DNA of 64,000 nucleotides from a bacterium (lineage in GTDB: Bacteria > Vulcanimicrobiota > Xenobia > Xenobiales > Xenobiaceae), in assembly GCA_030535355.1 (NCBI GenBank), contig JAUNIO010000006.1:1-64000 (forward strand), read 5' to 3'. Below, in pieces: positions 1 to 8,645 of this stretch. The position numbers and the translations under genes are program-made. Numbering within the stretch: position 1 is the first letter of the stretch; each line of letters begins with the position of its first letter. Under the pieces are notes generated by a model, which made no database searches, was not told the origin of the DNA, and worked only from the letters and a program-made list of their open reading frames with translations.

Positions 1-110
1 CTCAATGTCGTTAACTTAAGGCTCAACGACATTGGAAATGTTAACTCATATACAACTATCGCCACGTTTATGCCCGCATATAAGCCAGCACATAACACTT
101 TTACCAGATA
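1..110. repeat. Dispersed palindromic element, family A, copy 1
   Basis: A perfect 10-bp inverted repeat CAATGTCGTT (3-12) / AACGACATTG (25-34) encloses a 12-nt loop. It is followed by a conserved tail (about 35-100) containing ACTCATATACAA, ATCGCCACGTT and CATAACAC. The same hairpin plus tail recurs at 3415-3511 and 42816-42895, and a worn copy lies at about 1850-1985. It lies upstream of truD and has no coding potential. The family is not recognised; it could be a REP/MITE-like element or a transcribed RNA structure. Confidence 0.75.
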
Positions 111-163
111 AATAGAATTGACTCCAGCAGGGAGCAAACCGCTTCAAGGGAGAATAGAGAAAA

Positions 164-1195
164 ATGTTACCTTTTATATCCTCCGCTATTCCCGGTATCG
201 GTGGCCTTCTTCGCACCGAACCTGAAGATTTTATCGTCCAGGAACTTCCCGCTTATGAACCCAGCGGCGATGGAGAGCACCTGATCTTAGAGATTACCAA
301 ACGTCAAATTACTACCCAAGCCATCGCCAATGAGCTATCCCGGTTACTCGGCTGTCCCCAGGACGCCATAGGCTTTGCCGGAATGAAAGACCGGCAGGCA
401 GTAACCACCCAACGTTTTTCCGTACCGGCAAACTCCGATACAGCCAAGCTGCAGGAATGCTCGGCCTCAGTTAAAATACTCGGCCTGCATCGCAATAAAA
501 TTCGCAAGGGTCATCTAGCGGGCAATAGATTTCGCATCCGTGTGCGCCAGGCCCATCACGACTGGCCTAAGCGCTGCCAAGATATAAGTTCGCTGCTCTG
601 CGAAAAGGGCTTCCCCAATTTTTATGGGCCTCAGCGCTTCGGCCGCGAGGGCAACAACGCCACCATCGGAGAAAAGGCCCTGAAAACAGGCAAACTTTTT
701 GGGCCAAAATGGCGAAAATGGCTCATGGTATCAGCCATACAATCCCTTCTGTTCAACGAATACCTATGCCAGCGCATAGATGACGGACTCTTTGCTACCG
801 CCATATCAGGAGATGTATTCGGTCACCTGCCGCGCGGAGGTGTCTTCGTCAGCACCTCTCCAGCCGCCGAACAGCCACGGCTGGACAGATTCGAGATTAG
901 CCCAATGGGACCAATTTACGGATACAAAATGATGCCTGCCCAAGATCAGGCCGCTCTGCGGGAAAGCGCAGTATTAAAAGCCCACGATCTCACCCTAGAC
1001 GCCTTCAGGGCGCTCAAAGCAGAAGGCAGCCGCCGGCGCCTGCGCTTGCGGCCGCATAACCTCTCCATAGAAATGCAGGAGGGCGATCCCATTTTCTGCG
1101 TCGATCTTCCTGCAGGAACCTATGCCACGGTTTTTCTTAATGAATTTATGAAAATAGAAGAGTGCCAGGGCGAAGAAGACGATATAGACGACTGA
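164..1195 (+). CDS. truD: tRNA pseudouridine(13) synthase TruD
   Basis: TruD isomerises uridine 13 of tRNA-Glu to pseudouridine in the cytoplasm. The 343-residue product has the usual length for the family. It has the N-terminal EDFIVQELPAYEPSGDGEH stretch, the catalytic-region motif GFAGMKDRQAVTTQ (Asp in GMKDR) near residue 75, and the family signature NFYGPQRFGREGNN near residue 153. The TRUD insertion follows in the second half. The ATG is preceded by a purine-rich AGAGAAAA sequence rather than a clear Shine-Dalgarno. The gene stands alone on the plus strand and ends in a strong intrinsic terminator; the neighbouring envelope genes are on the other strand. Identification is secure. Confidence 0.96.
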   Translation: MLPFISSAIPGIGGLLRTEPEDFIVQELPAYEPSGDGEHLILEITKRQITTQAIANELSRLLGCPQDAIGFAGMKDRQAVTTQRFSVPANSDTAKLQECSASVKILGLHRNKIRKGHLAGNRFRIRVRQAHHDWPKRCQDISSLLCEKGFPNFYGPQRFGREGNNATIGEKALKTGKLFGPKWRKWLMVSAIQSLLFNEYLCQRIDDGLFATAISGDVFGHLPRGGVFVSTSPAAEQPRLDRFEISPMGPIYGYKMMPAQDQAALRESAVLKAHDLTLDAFRALKAEGSRRRLRLRPHNLSIEMQEGDPIFCVDLPAGTYATVFLNEFMKIEECQGEEDDIDD

Positions 1196-1199
1196 TCGC

Positions 1200-1231
1200 A
1201 AAAGCGCCAAACGAAATTTGGCGCTTTTATT
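1200..1231 (+). terminator. Rho-independent terminator of truD
   Basis: A perfect 12-bp stem AAAAGCGCCAAA (1200-1211) / TTTGGCGCTTTT (1217-1228) has a 5-nt loop and its 3' arm ends in a T run. It starts four bases after the truD stop. The same AGCGCCAAA/TTTGGCGCT stem recurs in the family B repeats at 11159-11182 and 50753-50777. Confidence 0.9.
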
Positions 1232-1395
1232 TTAGGGTAACACTTGCTAAGCTAGTGCTACTATATATCTGGCAGTTTAGCGGTAATTTAACGGTAATTT
1301 AGCAGTAGTTAATCGGAAGCGCCAGCACGGCTAGATAAGTGTGACGCTACAATTCAGCGCCCCTTTAGAATGTTTATAAAACTGCAGGAAGCTTT

Positions 1396-1818
1396 TTAAG
1401 TTTCGTGCAAACCGCTGGATGAAGAATACACGGGATAGTCCGGCGGAATATCGCAGACTTCGTGATTACTGCCTTTACAATATACCGTATATTCTGTAGG
1501 AGTGTCGGGATCAAGCTCAATATTATATGTCACACTGCCAGCCGCCGGGCAAGTCGGCACAAGTTTAAGGTATTTACCATCTTCAGTTAAAAAAGTCCAG
1601 TCGTCAGGGGTGACTGGCGGAAGCTTTTGGTTCTTCACCAGATACATTTCTATTGCTGTAGCAATATTTTTCTCATTCTGCTCACAGCCGGAAAGCTGAG
1701 ATTTAGCGCGGGCACGCGTATAATTGGGTACCATAATGGCAGCCAATACTGCAATTACAGTCATCACAATCATCAGTTCAATTAATGTAAAGCCGCGTTT
1801 TATTCTGCCTCTCAGCAT
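1396..1818 (-). CDS. Type IV pilin / GspG-like major pseudopilin
   Basis: The product has a class III prepilin signal: a short basic leader (MLRGRIKRG) and then FTLIELMIVMTVIAVLAAI, with Glu at +5 after the predicted G/F peptidase cleavage. This is the usual single hydrophobic helix of type IV pilins and type II secretion pseudopilins. The globular part (about 110 residues) has a Cys soon after the helix and a C-terminal Cys pair, suggesting a disulfide. The start is placed at the second Met, because GGAGGTGAG ends a few bases before it and would be inside the gene if the upstream ATG were used. No other pilus genes lie nearby, so the assembly machine must be encoded elsewhere. Pilin versus pseudopilin cannot be decided. 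Confidence 0.85.
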   Translation of the reverse strand: MLRGRIKRGFTLIELMIVMTVIAVLAAIMVPNYTRARAKSQLSGCEQNEKNIATAIEMYLVKNQKLPPVTPDDWTFLTEDGKYLKLVPTCPAAGSVTYNIELDPDTPTEYTVYCKGSNHEVCDIPPDYPVYSSSSGLHET

Positions 1819-1845
1819 AAATCTCACCTCCATATATAATCAAAT

Positions 1846-1990
1846 GTCATTACTAACCGATGGCATGTAGTTCGGTGTCATTTAGTTCGATGGCATTTAG
1901 TCAAGGCTCGCTGACAGCGAAAACATTATTTATATACAATTATAGCTACATTCATACCCGCGCACAAGCAAACATATAATACACGATAGT
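1846..1990. repeat. Diverged copy of dispersed element family A
   Basis: The stretch upstream of the pilin gene contains several short GTCATTTAGTT / GGCATTTAGT units. These are followed by ATATACAATTATAGCTACA and TTCATACC, which match the conserved tail of the family A copies at 1-110 and 3415-3511 with many substitutions. The hairpin arms are no longer complementary over their full length. It looks like an old, decayed copy. Confidence 0.5.
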
Positions 1991-2055
1991 TCGCAGGTTA
2001 GCTGTAAGCAAATATCAGGAAAACATTATTCAGCGCTCTCTAAGCTGTCTTTTAT

Positions 2056-3288
2056 TTATCTGTTCAGACCCATTTTCGAGCACTTGTACATATCCCGGCT
2101 GCTGAGACGCTGGCCATTGGCCAAACGCTCTATTATCTCAGCTATACCCCGGGAAGCCCCAGGAGGCCCCATGCGCTGCTGGCCCACAACGCCCCGCCGC
2201 CGCCTCTCAGTTTCATCATTCCATAATTTTTCTATTTCGGAAACCATAGCTTCCAAAGTATTGGGAACCACGGATAAAGCCTCACCCAACAGGCCTTTCT
2301 GGCGTCCCCGATACCATCCCAGCGATTCCCGCGGCGAGGAAGGACAGTCAAAAGCCACCACAGGCAGGCCAAAGCCTGCAGCCTGTTCGTGAGCCGTGCC
2401 AGCCTGCCCCAAAGCGACCCGGCTGGCCTGCAAAACATCAGCCATAATTCCGCGCACCAGCAATACGGGATACGCATCATCCTGACCATGGCAAAGCTGC
2501 CCAACTACTCCAGTCTCACAGGGGAATTCCTTCCAAATATATCCGGAGCAGCTAGACGCCAAACGCGCCATATTAACGGAAGGCGCTAACATAACAATAG
2601 CGCGGGGAATAGTGGTTTTATGCAAGCAAGCGCGTTCCAGCAACGTTCTATAAGCCGCCAGCATTGGAGACAAAGCCCGGTAGGTACCTTCACGGCTGCC
2701 GGGGAACATAGCCAGGCCTGCTTCGTTTTCTCTCAGGCCCAAATTGCATCCCGACGGTTCCAAACCGTCCATCATGGCATTGCCTACCCAAGCAGCAATA
2801 ACCCCGTGTTTGCGCAGTTTAACTGCAGTTATTTCGTCACGCACCAGAGCACGAATACGCAAAGTGCGCAAAATAGCCGCTTCTAAATGGGAATACTCGT
2901 GATGGTAAGCCGATTTAGCTGTTCCTATAAAAAGCACTGGTCTGATACCGCTCAAAATTGCCATTATCACAGCCCACATATCGCCGACCGGCACCACTAA
3001 ATCGTATTGATAGCGCACACGGCGCAGACAGCGGAACTGCTGATAAATTAGAGTCAGCATACCACCCTTAATATCGCGGGTAACGCGAGTGTAATCTTCA
3101 GGCACTAACCCACCGCTCGGCAAAATTCGCCGCGGGCCTATCAGAGAAGCCACATCAGCATAGCCAACGCCCGTCCCCACCAGCGGCATTGCTTCATAGT
3201 CAACATTGCGCAGTTCTTTAATGATCTGCACAGCTATGGCATCTTCACCAGCCCCATTGGATAACAACAAAACTTTAGGCTGTCCCAC
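2056..3288 (-). CDS. Lipid-A-disaccharide-synthase-related glycosyltransferase
   Basis: This is a 410-residue GT-B-like protein distantly related to LpxB. The N-terminus KVLLLSNGAGEDAIAVQII is a glycine-rich nucleotide-sugar fold start. Later motifs are LAMFPGSREGTYRALSPM (near residue 190) and ALGQAGTAHEQAAGFGLPVV (near 300), which replace the LpxB donor-binding signature. It resembles a family of LpxB-related proteins of unknown function known mainly from Cyanobacteria and Deinococcus; this is an inference from the motif pattern. The GTG start follows AGGAG with 7-nt spacing. It is the third LpxB-like gene in the cluster, 380 bp beyond the metallophosphoesterase and separated from it by a repeat element. 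Acceptor and product are unknown. Confidence 0.75.
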   Translation of the reverse strand: MGQPKVLLLSNGAGEDAIAVQIIKELRNVDYEAMPLVGTGVGYADVASLIGPRRILPSGGLVPEDYTRVTRDIKGGMLTLIYQQFRCLRRVRYQYDLVVPVGDMWAVIMAILSGIRPVLFIGTAKSAYHHEYSHLEAAILRTLRIRALVRDEITAVKLRKHGVIAAWVGNAMMDGLEPSGCNLGLRENEAGLAMFPGSREGTYRALSPMLAAYRTLLERACLHKTTIPRAIVMLAPSVNMARLASSCSGYIWKEFPCETGVVGQLCHGQDDAYPVLLVRGIMADVLQASRVALGQAGTAHEQAAGFGLPVVAFDCPSSPRESLGWYRGRQKGLLGEALSVVPNTLEAMVSEIEKLWNDETERRRRGVVGQQRMGPPGASRGIAEIIERLANGQRLSSRDMYKCSKMGLNR

Positions 3289-3668
3289 GGCATATCTCCT
3301 GCGATACGATACTTAACTTAATTAAATTCTATGTGAATAGAGTTTCCCTGCCATACAGCTATTTATATAATGCCATTTAATTCACAGATTAGCCAAGGTC
3401 ATTTAGTTAAGACTCAATGTCGTTAACTTAAGGCTCAATGACATTGGAAATGTTGACTCATATACAATTATCGCCACGTTCATGCCTGCGTATAAGCTAG
3501 AGCATAACACAAGCTAAACCTCGATTCCCCAACAGTCTTGGGCACCCCCTCTGTCGCAGTCGCGACTTCTCCCCCTCCCATCCTTTAGGGGGAGTCAGAT
3601 AGTTAGCAAGTTAGCTAATCGCTAACTTAACAGGACCGACTATATAATAAATGATATTATTATAAAAG
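3289..3668. repeat. Intergenic stretch with family A element, copy 2
   Basis: This 380-bp gap contains a full family A element. The hairpin arms are CAATGTCGTT (3415-3424) and AATGACATTG (3437-3446) with a 12-nt loop and one G-T pair, followed by the conserved tail to about 3511. A second partial arm (GGTCATTTAGTTAAGACTC, about 3398-3416) sits just before it. Downstream, CTCCCCCT/TAGGGGGAG (about 3571-3596) forms a small hairpin. No convincing coding frame is present. Confidence 0.7.
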
Positions 3669-4376
3669 CTAGCTCAGCAGTTCATAACTGCGCAGGCTTT
3701 TAGCCGCAACATCGTAATCCAGTTTAACCAGATATTTGGCCCAGGCACCTCCCTGCCCAATCCAGCAGCCATTGACCTGTACTGGCTCCGCCAAAACAGT
3801 ATGGCTGTGGCCTCCTAAAATCAGCGTTCCAGGATGCAGCAGCTCCGCTAAACGCCTGTCAGTGTCTAAACCGAGATGAGACAGAATAAAAACAGCTTCT
3901 CCGCGGAGATAAGCCAAATGAGCCAAGGGAGGTATAACTCTCAAAGGATCGAGAAAACGAAAACCAAATAATTTTTCCCAAAAACTGCCCACCGGATACT
4001 GCACCGGCGTGGCCCCGATAACAGCGACCATTCCTTCAGGAGTATTTAAGCTCAGCATTTCCCGCCACCCAGGAGCATAGCCTCGCAAATCGCGCAAATT
4101 GGAGCAAAGCAAAGGAAAGGAGCGCTGCTGTGCGCGCAGACGCATTACCCACCGCAAATAATTAAATTCGCGGTTGCCCATAGCCATAGCCGAACAGCCC
4201 AGTTCACTCATCATGGCTAAAGCCGGTTCCCACCAGCGAAAAACCGTATTAGAACCCGCTAAAGCGTCTCCGCTGTCCAGCCACACCGACTCGCTATCTT
4301 TGGGGCGGTGCCGGAGAAGCAGGCTTCGCAAGGATTCTGTATGGTTATGTACGTCGTTACTGTGAAAAATTATCAA
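3669..4376 (-). CDS. Calcineurin-like metallophosphoesterase, 5'-nucleotidase type
   Basis: The product begins with the metal-binding motif IIFHSNDVHNH and carries WLDSGDALAG, AMGNREFNYL (GNHE-type motif with Arg in place of His), ILSHLGLD and the C-terminal GGHSHTVL. These are the five blocks of the UshA/5'-nucleotidase metallophosphatase domain. At 235 residues it is only the catalytic domain; the C-terminal substrate-binding domain of UshA-type enzymes is missing and no signal peptide is visible. The best start is TTG with no Shine-Dalgarno. The stop of the small membrane gene lies just upstream in the same frame, so translation may depend on coupling or readthrough. Substrate unknown; a phosphatase acting in the envelope cluster is a guess. 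Confidence 0.75.
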   Translation of the reverse strand: MIIFHSNDVHNHTESLRSLLLRHRPKDSESVWLDSGDALAGSNTVFRWWEPALAMMSELGCSAMAMGNREFNYLRWVMRLRAQQRSFPLLCSNLRDLRGYAPGWREMLSLNTPEGMVAVIGATPVQYPVGSFWEKLFGFRFLDPLRVIPPLAHLAYLRGEAVFILSHLGLDTDRRLAELLHPGTLILGGHSHTVLAEPVQVNGCWIGQGGAWAKYLVKLDYDVAAKSLRSYELLS

Positions 4377-4394
4377 CGCAGCTGCCGCGAAAAG

Positions 4395-4745
4395 TTAAGC
4401 CTTACGAGCCCAAAAAAGCGCAGAGCCAAAAGAGCCGCCGATTAGCAGTCCCATAAATCCCATATAACCGCCTCTCCCCCAGTCAGCGGTATTGGTAGCA
4501 ATCAGCGCACCGACTTTTACAGCCTGACACAGCGGGCTGGTCTCGCTTACCTGAGCTATCATATGGTTGGCCCCCCAGAGGAAACCGACTAAAAGACCAA
4601 ACGCAGCAAAACCCACCACTGACAGAACTTTTTGCGACTGAAGTTCAGCCTGGCGCTGCTTAGCATCTGCGGCACTGTTAGCTTTATTAACATTTTTATT
4701 AGGCGCAGCTGATTTAGTCTGACTAGTTTTGCTGGGTTTGCTCAT
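4395..4745 (-). CDS. Small membrane protein of unknown function
   Basis: A protein of about 116 residues: a hydrophilic Lys/Ala/Asn-rich N-terminus (about 35 residues) and then two hydrophobic segments, roughly VLSVVGFAAFGLLVGFLWG and the C-terminal GGYMGFMGLLIGGSFGSAL, typical of two transmembrane helices with glycine-rich packing. The ATG at 4745 is preferred over an upstream TTG. The gene lies between the LpxB-like/methyltransferase fusion and the metallophosphoesterase, about 110 bp and 20 bp away, so it is probably cotranscribed. I do not recognise the family. Confidence 0.6.
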   Translation of the reverse strand: MSKPSKTSQTKSAAPNKNVNKANSAADAKQRQAELQSQKVLSVVGFAAFGLLVGFLWGANHMIAQVSETSPLCQAVKVGALIATNTADWGRGGYMGFMGLLIGGSFGSALFWARKA

Positions 4746-4857
4746 AAGTACTCTCAAAAATTCAAAATTAACTGGTGTAAATTGACCTTTTGGCGGCAAT
4801 TATCCTGCCAAAATTAAAAGCTAAACTTTTGCAGGCAGCGTGGTAAGCATCACATTC

Positions 4858-6630
4858 CTAAACAATTCTCCAATACAAATAAGCCCAAATGAGCAGCCAC
4901 CACACCAGAGTCATTTTCTCAAAAGCGAGATTGCCCCACACAAATGTTCCAGTTCTCGCAGCAGTATGAGAGCGCCAGGCTGGCAAAAAACGCGGCGTGC
5001 GCTGGCAATAATCTCTATAAAGACTGCCAAATTTTTCCGCTAAATATTTTTCTTCAACGGATATGCAGCTGCCGTAAACGAGCAGCAAAGCCCCAAGGCA
5101 GCACGCGAACATCAGCAGCTTTACAGGCCATGGCCAGATTCCTGCAGCTGCCGAAGTTACTCCCAGCGCGTTAAGAAAATTGCCAAAATAAAGAGGATTG
5201 CGGCATAGTGCAAAAGGCCCGGCAGTAATCAGTTCTGGGGCTGCCGTTTCACTGCCGCGGGTATGCTCACCGCTATATCCCAGCGCCCACAAACGGCAGC
5301 ATTCTCCAACCAAAGCTAAAGATATTCCCAGCTGCCAAGATTCCCAATTCGGCTGAGCGCAATACAGCAATGGTACAGCCACAGCCGCAGCAAAACCGCC
5401 ACGCCACTGAAAAATAAAGTCTTGCCAGCCTTTTTTTTGTTTCAATGAGTTTGACATCGGCCTCATCTCCGCTTCAGCAATGAACTCCGCTAATTTTTGC
5501 ATTCCCTCACCAGGGTCTCCCATAATCTGTGCTAAACGCTGACCCAACGCTAAGCGTTTTTCTTTATCGCCAAATGTATTGACAACAGCGTCTGCCAAAA
5601 CATTAAGCTCTCTGCCAACCACCACCTCGGGAGCTATCATCTCTCCAGCCCGGCGGTTCGGCTGAGCAGCGAAGCGCTGCTGGCGGTAATAAAACCAATG
5701 CTGAAACTGCTGAAATTTCCGCCACCCGGAAATACGCTCAAGTATCCAGCCCAAACCTCCGCGCGGAATGGGCACATTGCAGGATAGTCCCACAATTAAA
5801 GCTTTTCCGGCGGCAGCGATTTCGCCGGTATTAGTACCTGGAATAGTTATCGCAGCGTCTATTCTGGATATAACCTGCCTAGAATCGCCCCACACCACTT
5901 CTAAAGCAGGGCCTCCGTCTATCTGTACGGCATCACCGCACAGAGAACCGCTGCTTTGCGCGATCCCACAGTCGCCAGGATGGCGCAAAATGTCCAGCAA
6001 AGCGTCACGCGATACAAAGGGAGAAACCGCCAGAATAAAACTCATCTCCGGGCAGCGCTGCTGCAGTCGTTTGGCTAGTTCCAAGAAAGGCCCTAAAGTA
6101 TAGCGCAGAATCATTAAACGCGAACCGGGAAACAGGCCAATGCAGAGCTTTCCTTCTTCAGATGGCTTATCCTGAGGCAGTGGCCAGCCTACGCAGCCCA
6201 CCGGGCAGGCACGGACTCCTTCCAGCGTTAAGCGTTTCGCCAATTCTCGGCTCTGAGTGGCGACTGAATCGTAAAACTTCCACAGCCACGTATAACGCAC
6301 CGCGTAAGCAGTGCAGGGATACCCCCAGCGCTGCGCCAAACGCCAAGCGTGCCAAGCGTCGCCGCCCAAATAAAGGACTAATCCCCTTTCCGCACGGGGT
6401 ATAGGCAGACGCCCACCCAAAAGAATTCTGCCCGTCTGCTTAGGATTCCAAACCGCAGTCAGCCCCTCTATACTTTGCGCGAATTCCTCCTCCCGCCCTG
6501 TCGCGAAGGGACAGGGAACCAAGGCCAAATAAAGATGCCACTCGGGATGCTGAAGACGCCACACGGACACTAAAGGAGCCACCCATGCCGATAATTCACC
6601 AGGAGAATTGCTAGTGATAATAACGTCCAT
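4858..6630 (-). CDS. Fusion of LpxB-like glycosyltransferase and isoprenylcysteine carboxyl methyltransferase-like domain
   Basis: The 590-residue product has two parts. Residues 1 to about 390 form an LpxB-related glycosyltransferase (MDVIITSNSPGELSAWVAP at the start, then GLFPGSRLMILRY and AAITIPGTNTGEIAAAGKA). Residues about 395-560 form an integral-membrane ICMT/PEMT-type methyltransferase: several hydrophobic helices, the signature GPFALCRNPLYFGNFL and EEKYLAEKFGSLYRDYC before a TPRFLP end. The ATG shares one base with the lpxB stop (TAATG), so the two genes are translationally coupled. An upstream extension inside lpxB is rejected for this reason. The methyl acceptor is unknown. A fused sugar transferase/methyltransferase acting on an envelope lipid is the simplest reading. 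Confidence 0.82.
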   Translation of the reverse strand: MDVIITSNSPGELSAWVAPLVSVWRLQHPEWHLYLALVPCPFATGREEEFAQSIEGLTAVWNPKQTGRILLGGRLPIPRAERGLVLYLGGDAWHAWRLAQRWGYPCTAYAVRYTWLWKFYDSVATQSRELAKRLTLEGVRACPVGCVGWPLPQDKPSEEGKLCIGLFPGSRLMILRYTLGPFLELAKRLQQRCPEMSFILAVSPFVSRDALLDILRHPGDCGIAQSSGSLCGDAVQIDGGPALEVVWGDSRQVISRIDAAITIPGTNTGEIAAAGKALIVGLSCNVPIPRGGLGWILERISGWRKFQQFQHWFYYRQQRFAAQPNRRAGEMIAPEVVVGRELNVLADAVVNTFGDKEKRLALGQRLAQIMGDPGEGMQKLAEFIAEAEMRPMSNSLKQKKGWQDFIFQWRGGFAAAVAVPLLYCAQPNWESWQLGISLALVGECCRLWALGYSGEHTRGSETAAPELITAGPFALCRNPLYFGNFLNALGVTSAAAGIWPWPVKLLMFACCLGALLLVYGSCISVEEKYLAEKFGSLYRDYCQRTPRFLPAWRSHTAARTGTFVWGNLAFEKMTLVWWLLIWAYLYWRIV

Positions 6631-7823
6631 TATGAATGCAAACTCTCCAAAGCTTTCGCTAATGTCTGCCCCTGAGCCATAGCCAGCGCTATCTGAGCAA
6701 CCTGCCGCAAGACCCCTGGCTCGCCCAACCCTAGGCGCACCTCCTGCAAATCGGCGATCATCTGTGCCCGGCGCGGAGTATCCTCCCACAGTTCATGCAA
6801 AACGGGAAGCAACAAGTCCTCTCTTACTTCATCCTGCAGAAATTCCGGGCAGATACGCCGCTCCGCCATTAAGTTAGGCAATCCGAAATGAGGGCATTTT
6901 AACAAGCCGCTGAAGAGAAGAAAACGTCCAATTACCCAGTTAATAACTCCAAAACGATAGCAGATAGCCATAGGAACACCGCACATCGCCGCTTCTAAAG
7001 TTGCCGAGCCCGAAGCGGTCAAAGCCGCTCTCGCTACGCGCAGCACCTGACGCGTATGCCCCTGCACGATCCGAAAACGGGGATGATTTTGACCGATAAA
7101 CTGTTTAATGCGCCTATATAATGGCTCGGTGGCACAAGGAATAACAGCTTCCGCTTCACTGTGAGACTGCAGAAATTTTTCGGCCAAAGCAGTAAAACGA
7201 GGCAGCAAATTATCGACTTCCTGGTTGCGGCTTCCCGGCAAAACTGCCAAAACCGCTTTCTCTGTTCCCAGTTCCTGCCGCGCTTCCTCTGTGCCCTGCT
7301 CATCTAAACTGTACATATCCACGATAGGATGACCGAAATAAGCGACTTCCAGGCCTAAACTTCGATAGCGGTCAGCGTTAGGCTTAAAAATGCACACTAC
7401 ACCATCGACACGGCTGTGAATACTGCGCAAACGTTTAGGGTTCGTTGTCCATGCGGACGGCGGTATATAGTACAGTGAAGTTAAATTCTGCCTGCGCAAG
7501 AATTTAGCCAAACGCATATTCAAAGCTGGGGAATCCAACATGATAGTTAGATCGGGACGCATCTTCTTTAACAAAGACTGCAATTTAAAATACGAGGAAT
7601 AAAAATACGGCAAACGCCCCAAAGCATCTCCGGGACCAATGCAGGACACGTCCTGAGAATTGAGCCAGACTTCTACTCCGGCTTCCTGCATACAAGAGCC
7701 GCCCACACCGCACATCTGCACTGTTATGCCGCTGGACTGAATAGCCTGAGCCAAAGCGCCAGCCTGCCAGTCTCCTGAAGGCTCAGCAGCCACAAAAGCT
7801 ATTTTCAGAGGGCTAACCGCCAT
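6630..7823 (-). CDS. lpxB: Lipid-A-disaccharide synthase LpxB
   Basis: LpxB condenses UDP-diacylglucosamine with lipid X to form tetraacyl-disaccharide-1-phosphate at the inner face of the cytoplasmic membrane. The 397-residue length is typical. Visible motifs are the N-terminal KIAFVAAEPSGDWQAGALAQ, CGVGGSCMQEAGVE, DSPALNMRLAKFLRR, YIPPSAWTTNPKR, LAVLPGSRNQEVDNLLP and ALTASGSATLEAAMCGVPM, all in LpxB order. Its start abuts the lpxA stop at 7824, and its stop overlaps the ATG of the next LpxB-like gene by one base. It is the true lipid A enzyme among the three LpxB-like proteins here, judged by motif fidelity. Confidence 0.95.
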   Translation of the reverse strand: MAVSPLKIAFVAAEPSGDWQAGALAQAIQSSGITVQMCGVGGSCMQEAGVEVWLNSQDVSCIGPGDALGRLPYFYSSYFKLQSLLKKMRPDLTIMLDSPALNMRLAKFLRRQNLTSLYYIPPSAWTTNPKRLRSIHSRVDGVVCIFKPNADRYRSLGLEVAYFGHPIVDMYSLDEQGTEEARQELGTEKAVLAVLPGSRNQEVDNLLPRFTALAEKFLQSHSEAEAVIPCATEPLYRRIKQFIGQNHPRFRIVQGHTRQVLRVARAALTASGSATLEAAMCGVPMAICYRFGVINWVIGRFLLFSGLLKCPHFGLPNLMAERRICPEFLQDEVREDLLLPVLHELWEDTPRRAQMIADLQEVRLGLGEPGVLRQVAQIALAMAQGQTLAKALESLHS

Positions 7824-8615
7824 TTAATTGAGTTTACCAGCTCTAGTTAATACGCCCATGCGCGATTTAGTGCGCAAAAATTCCACAAATTCTCTGACTT
7901 CCGGCAAATCGGGCACATCACGCTCGATAACCTCAATAGCCTGAGGCATAGCTAAGGTGCGGTCGGTCAGAATGTTAAAGGCGGCTTTTACGGCATTGCG
8001 CGTTTCCGCGTTTATATCGCGGCGGCGCATCCCGCGGAAATTAGTGCCGAACAAACGCATAGGGTTGCCATCTGCCATGCAGAAAGGCGGCACGTCTTTG
8101 TTGACCTTAGACAAACCACCCACCATACACAGGCGCCCAATGCGCACGAACTGATGCAGCCCGCACAGCCCCCCCAGAACGGCTTGGTCATCTACCCGAG
8201 AATAGCCAGCCATACCCGCATAATTAGCCATAGTCACTTGGTTGCCGACAAAACAGTTATGGGCTACATGTACATAAGCCATGAGCATATTGTCATCGCC
8301 AATTATAGTAGTGCTATCTTCATGAGCACCGCGATGAACAGTAACATATTCGCGCAAAATATTGCGGCTGCCTATCTTGACAAACGAGCGTTCCCCCTGA
8401 TAACCAAAATCCTGAGGTTCACCGCCAATCATAACCCCGGCATGGATAACATTGTTCTCGCCAATTTCCGTCCAGCCCTCCAGCACACATGAAGAACGGA
8501 TGACAGTGCCAGACCCTATACTCACGTTGGGACCGATTATCGTAAAAGCCCCTATTTCAACATCATCGGCCAGTTGAGCATTGGCGTCCACATGAGCAGT
8601 AGGGTTGATTTTCAT
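7824..8615 (-). CDS. lpxA: UDP-N-acetylglucosamine O-acyltransferase LpxA
   Basis: LpxA transfers a 3-hydroxyacyl chain from acyl carrier protein to UDP-GlcNAc, the first step of lipid A synthesis. The 263-residue protein is a left-handed beta-helix of hexapeptide repeats (for example IGAFTIIGPNVSIGSGTVI). The catalytic-His segment AYVHVAHN places the family catalytic His at about residue 119, and the C-terminal helical region FRGMRRRDINAETRNAVKAA is present. An AGAGGA site precedes the ATG. It ends one base before lpxB begins. Confidence 0.96.
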   Translation of the reverse strand: MKINPTAHVDANAQLADDVEIGAFTIIGPNVSIGSGTVIRSSCVLEGWTEIGENNVIHAGVMIGGEPQDFGYQGERSFVKIGSRNILREYVTVHRGAHEDSTTIIGDDNMLMAYVHVAHNCFVGNQVTMANYAGMAGYSRVDDQAVLGGLCGLHQFVRIGRLCMVGGLSKVNKDVPPFCMADGNPMRLFGTNFRGMRRRDINAETRNAVKAAFNILTDRTLAMPQAIEVIERDVPDLPEVREFVEFLRTKSRMGVLTRAGKLN

Positions 8616-8645
8616 CGTTAGTTCCTCTCTATTACAGCCGGCTGA

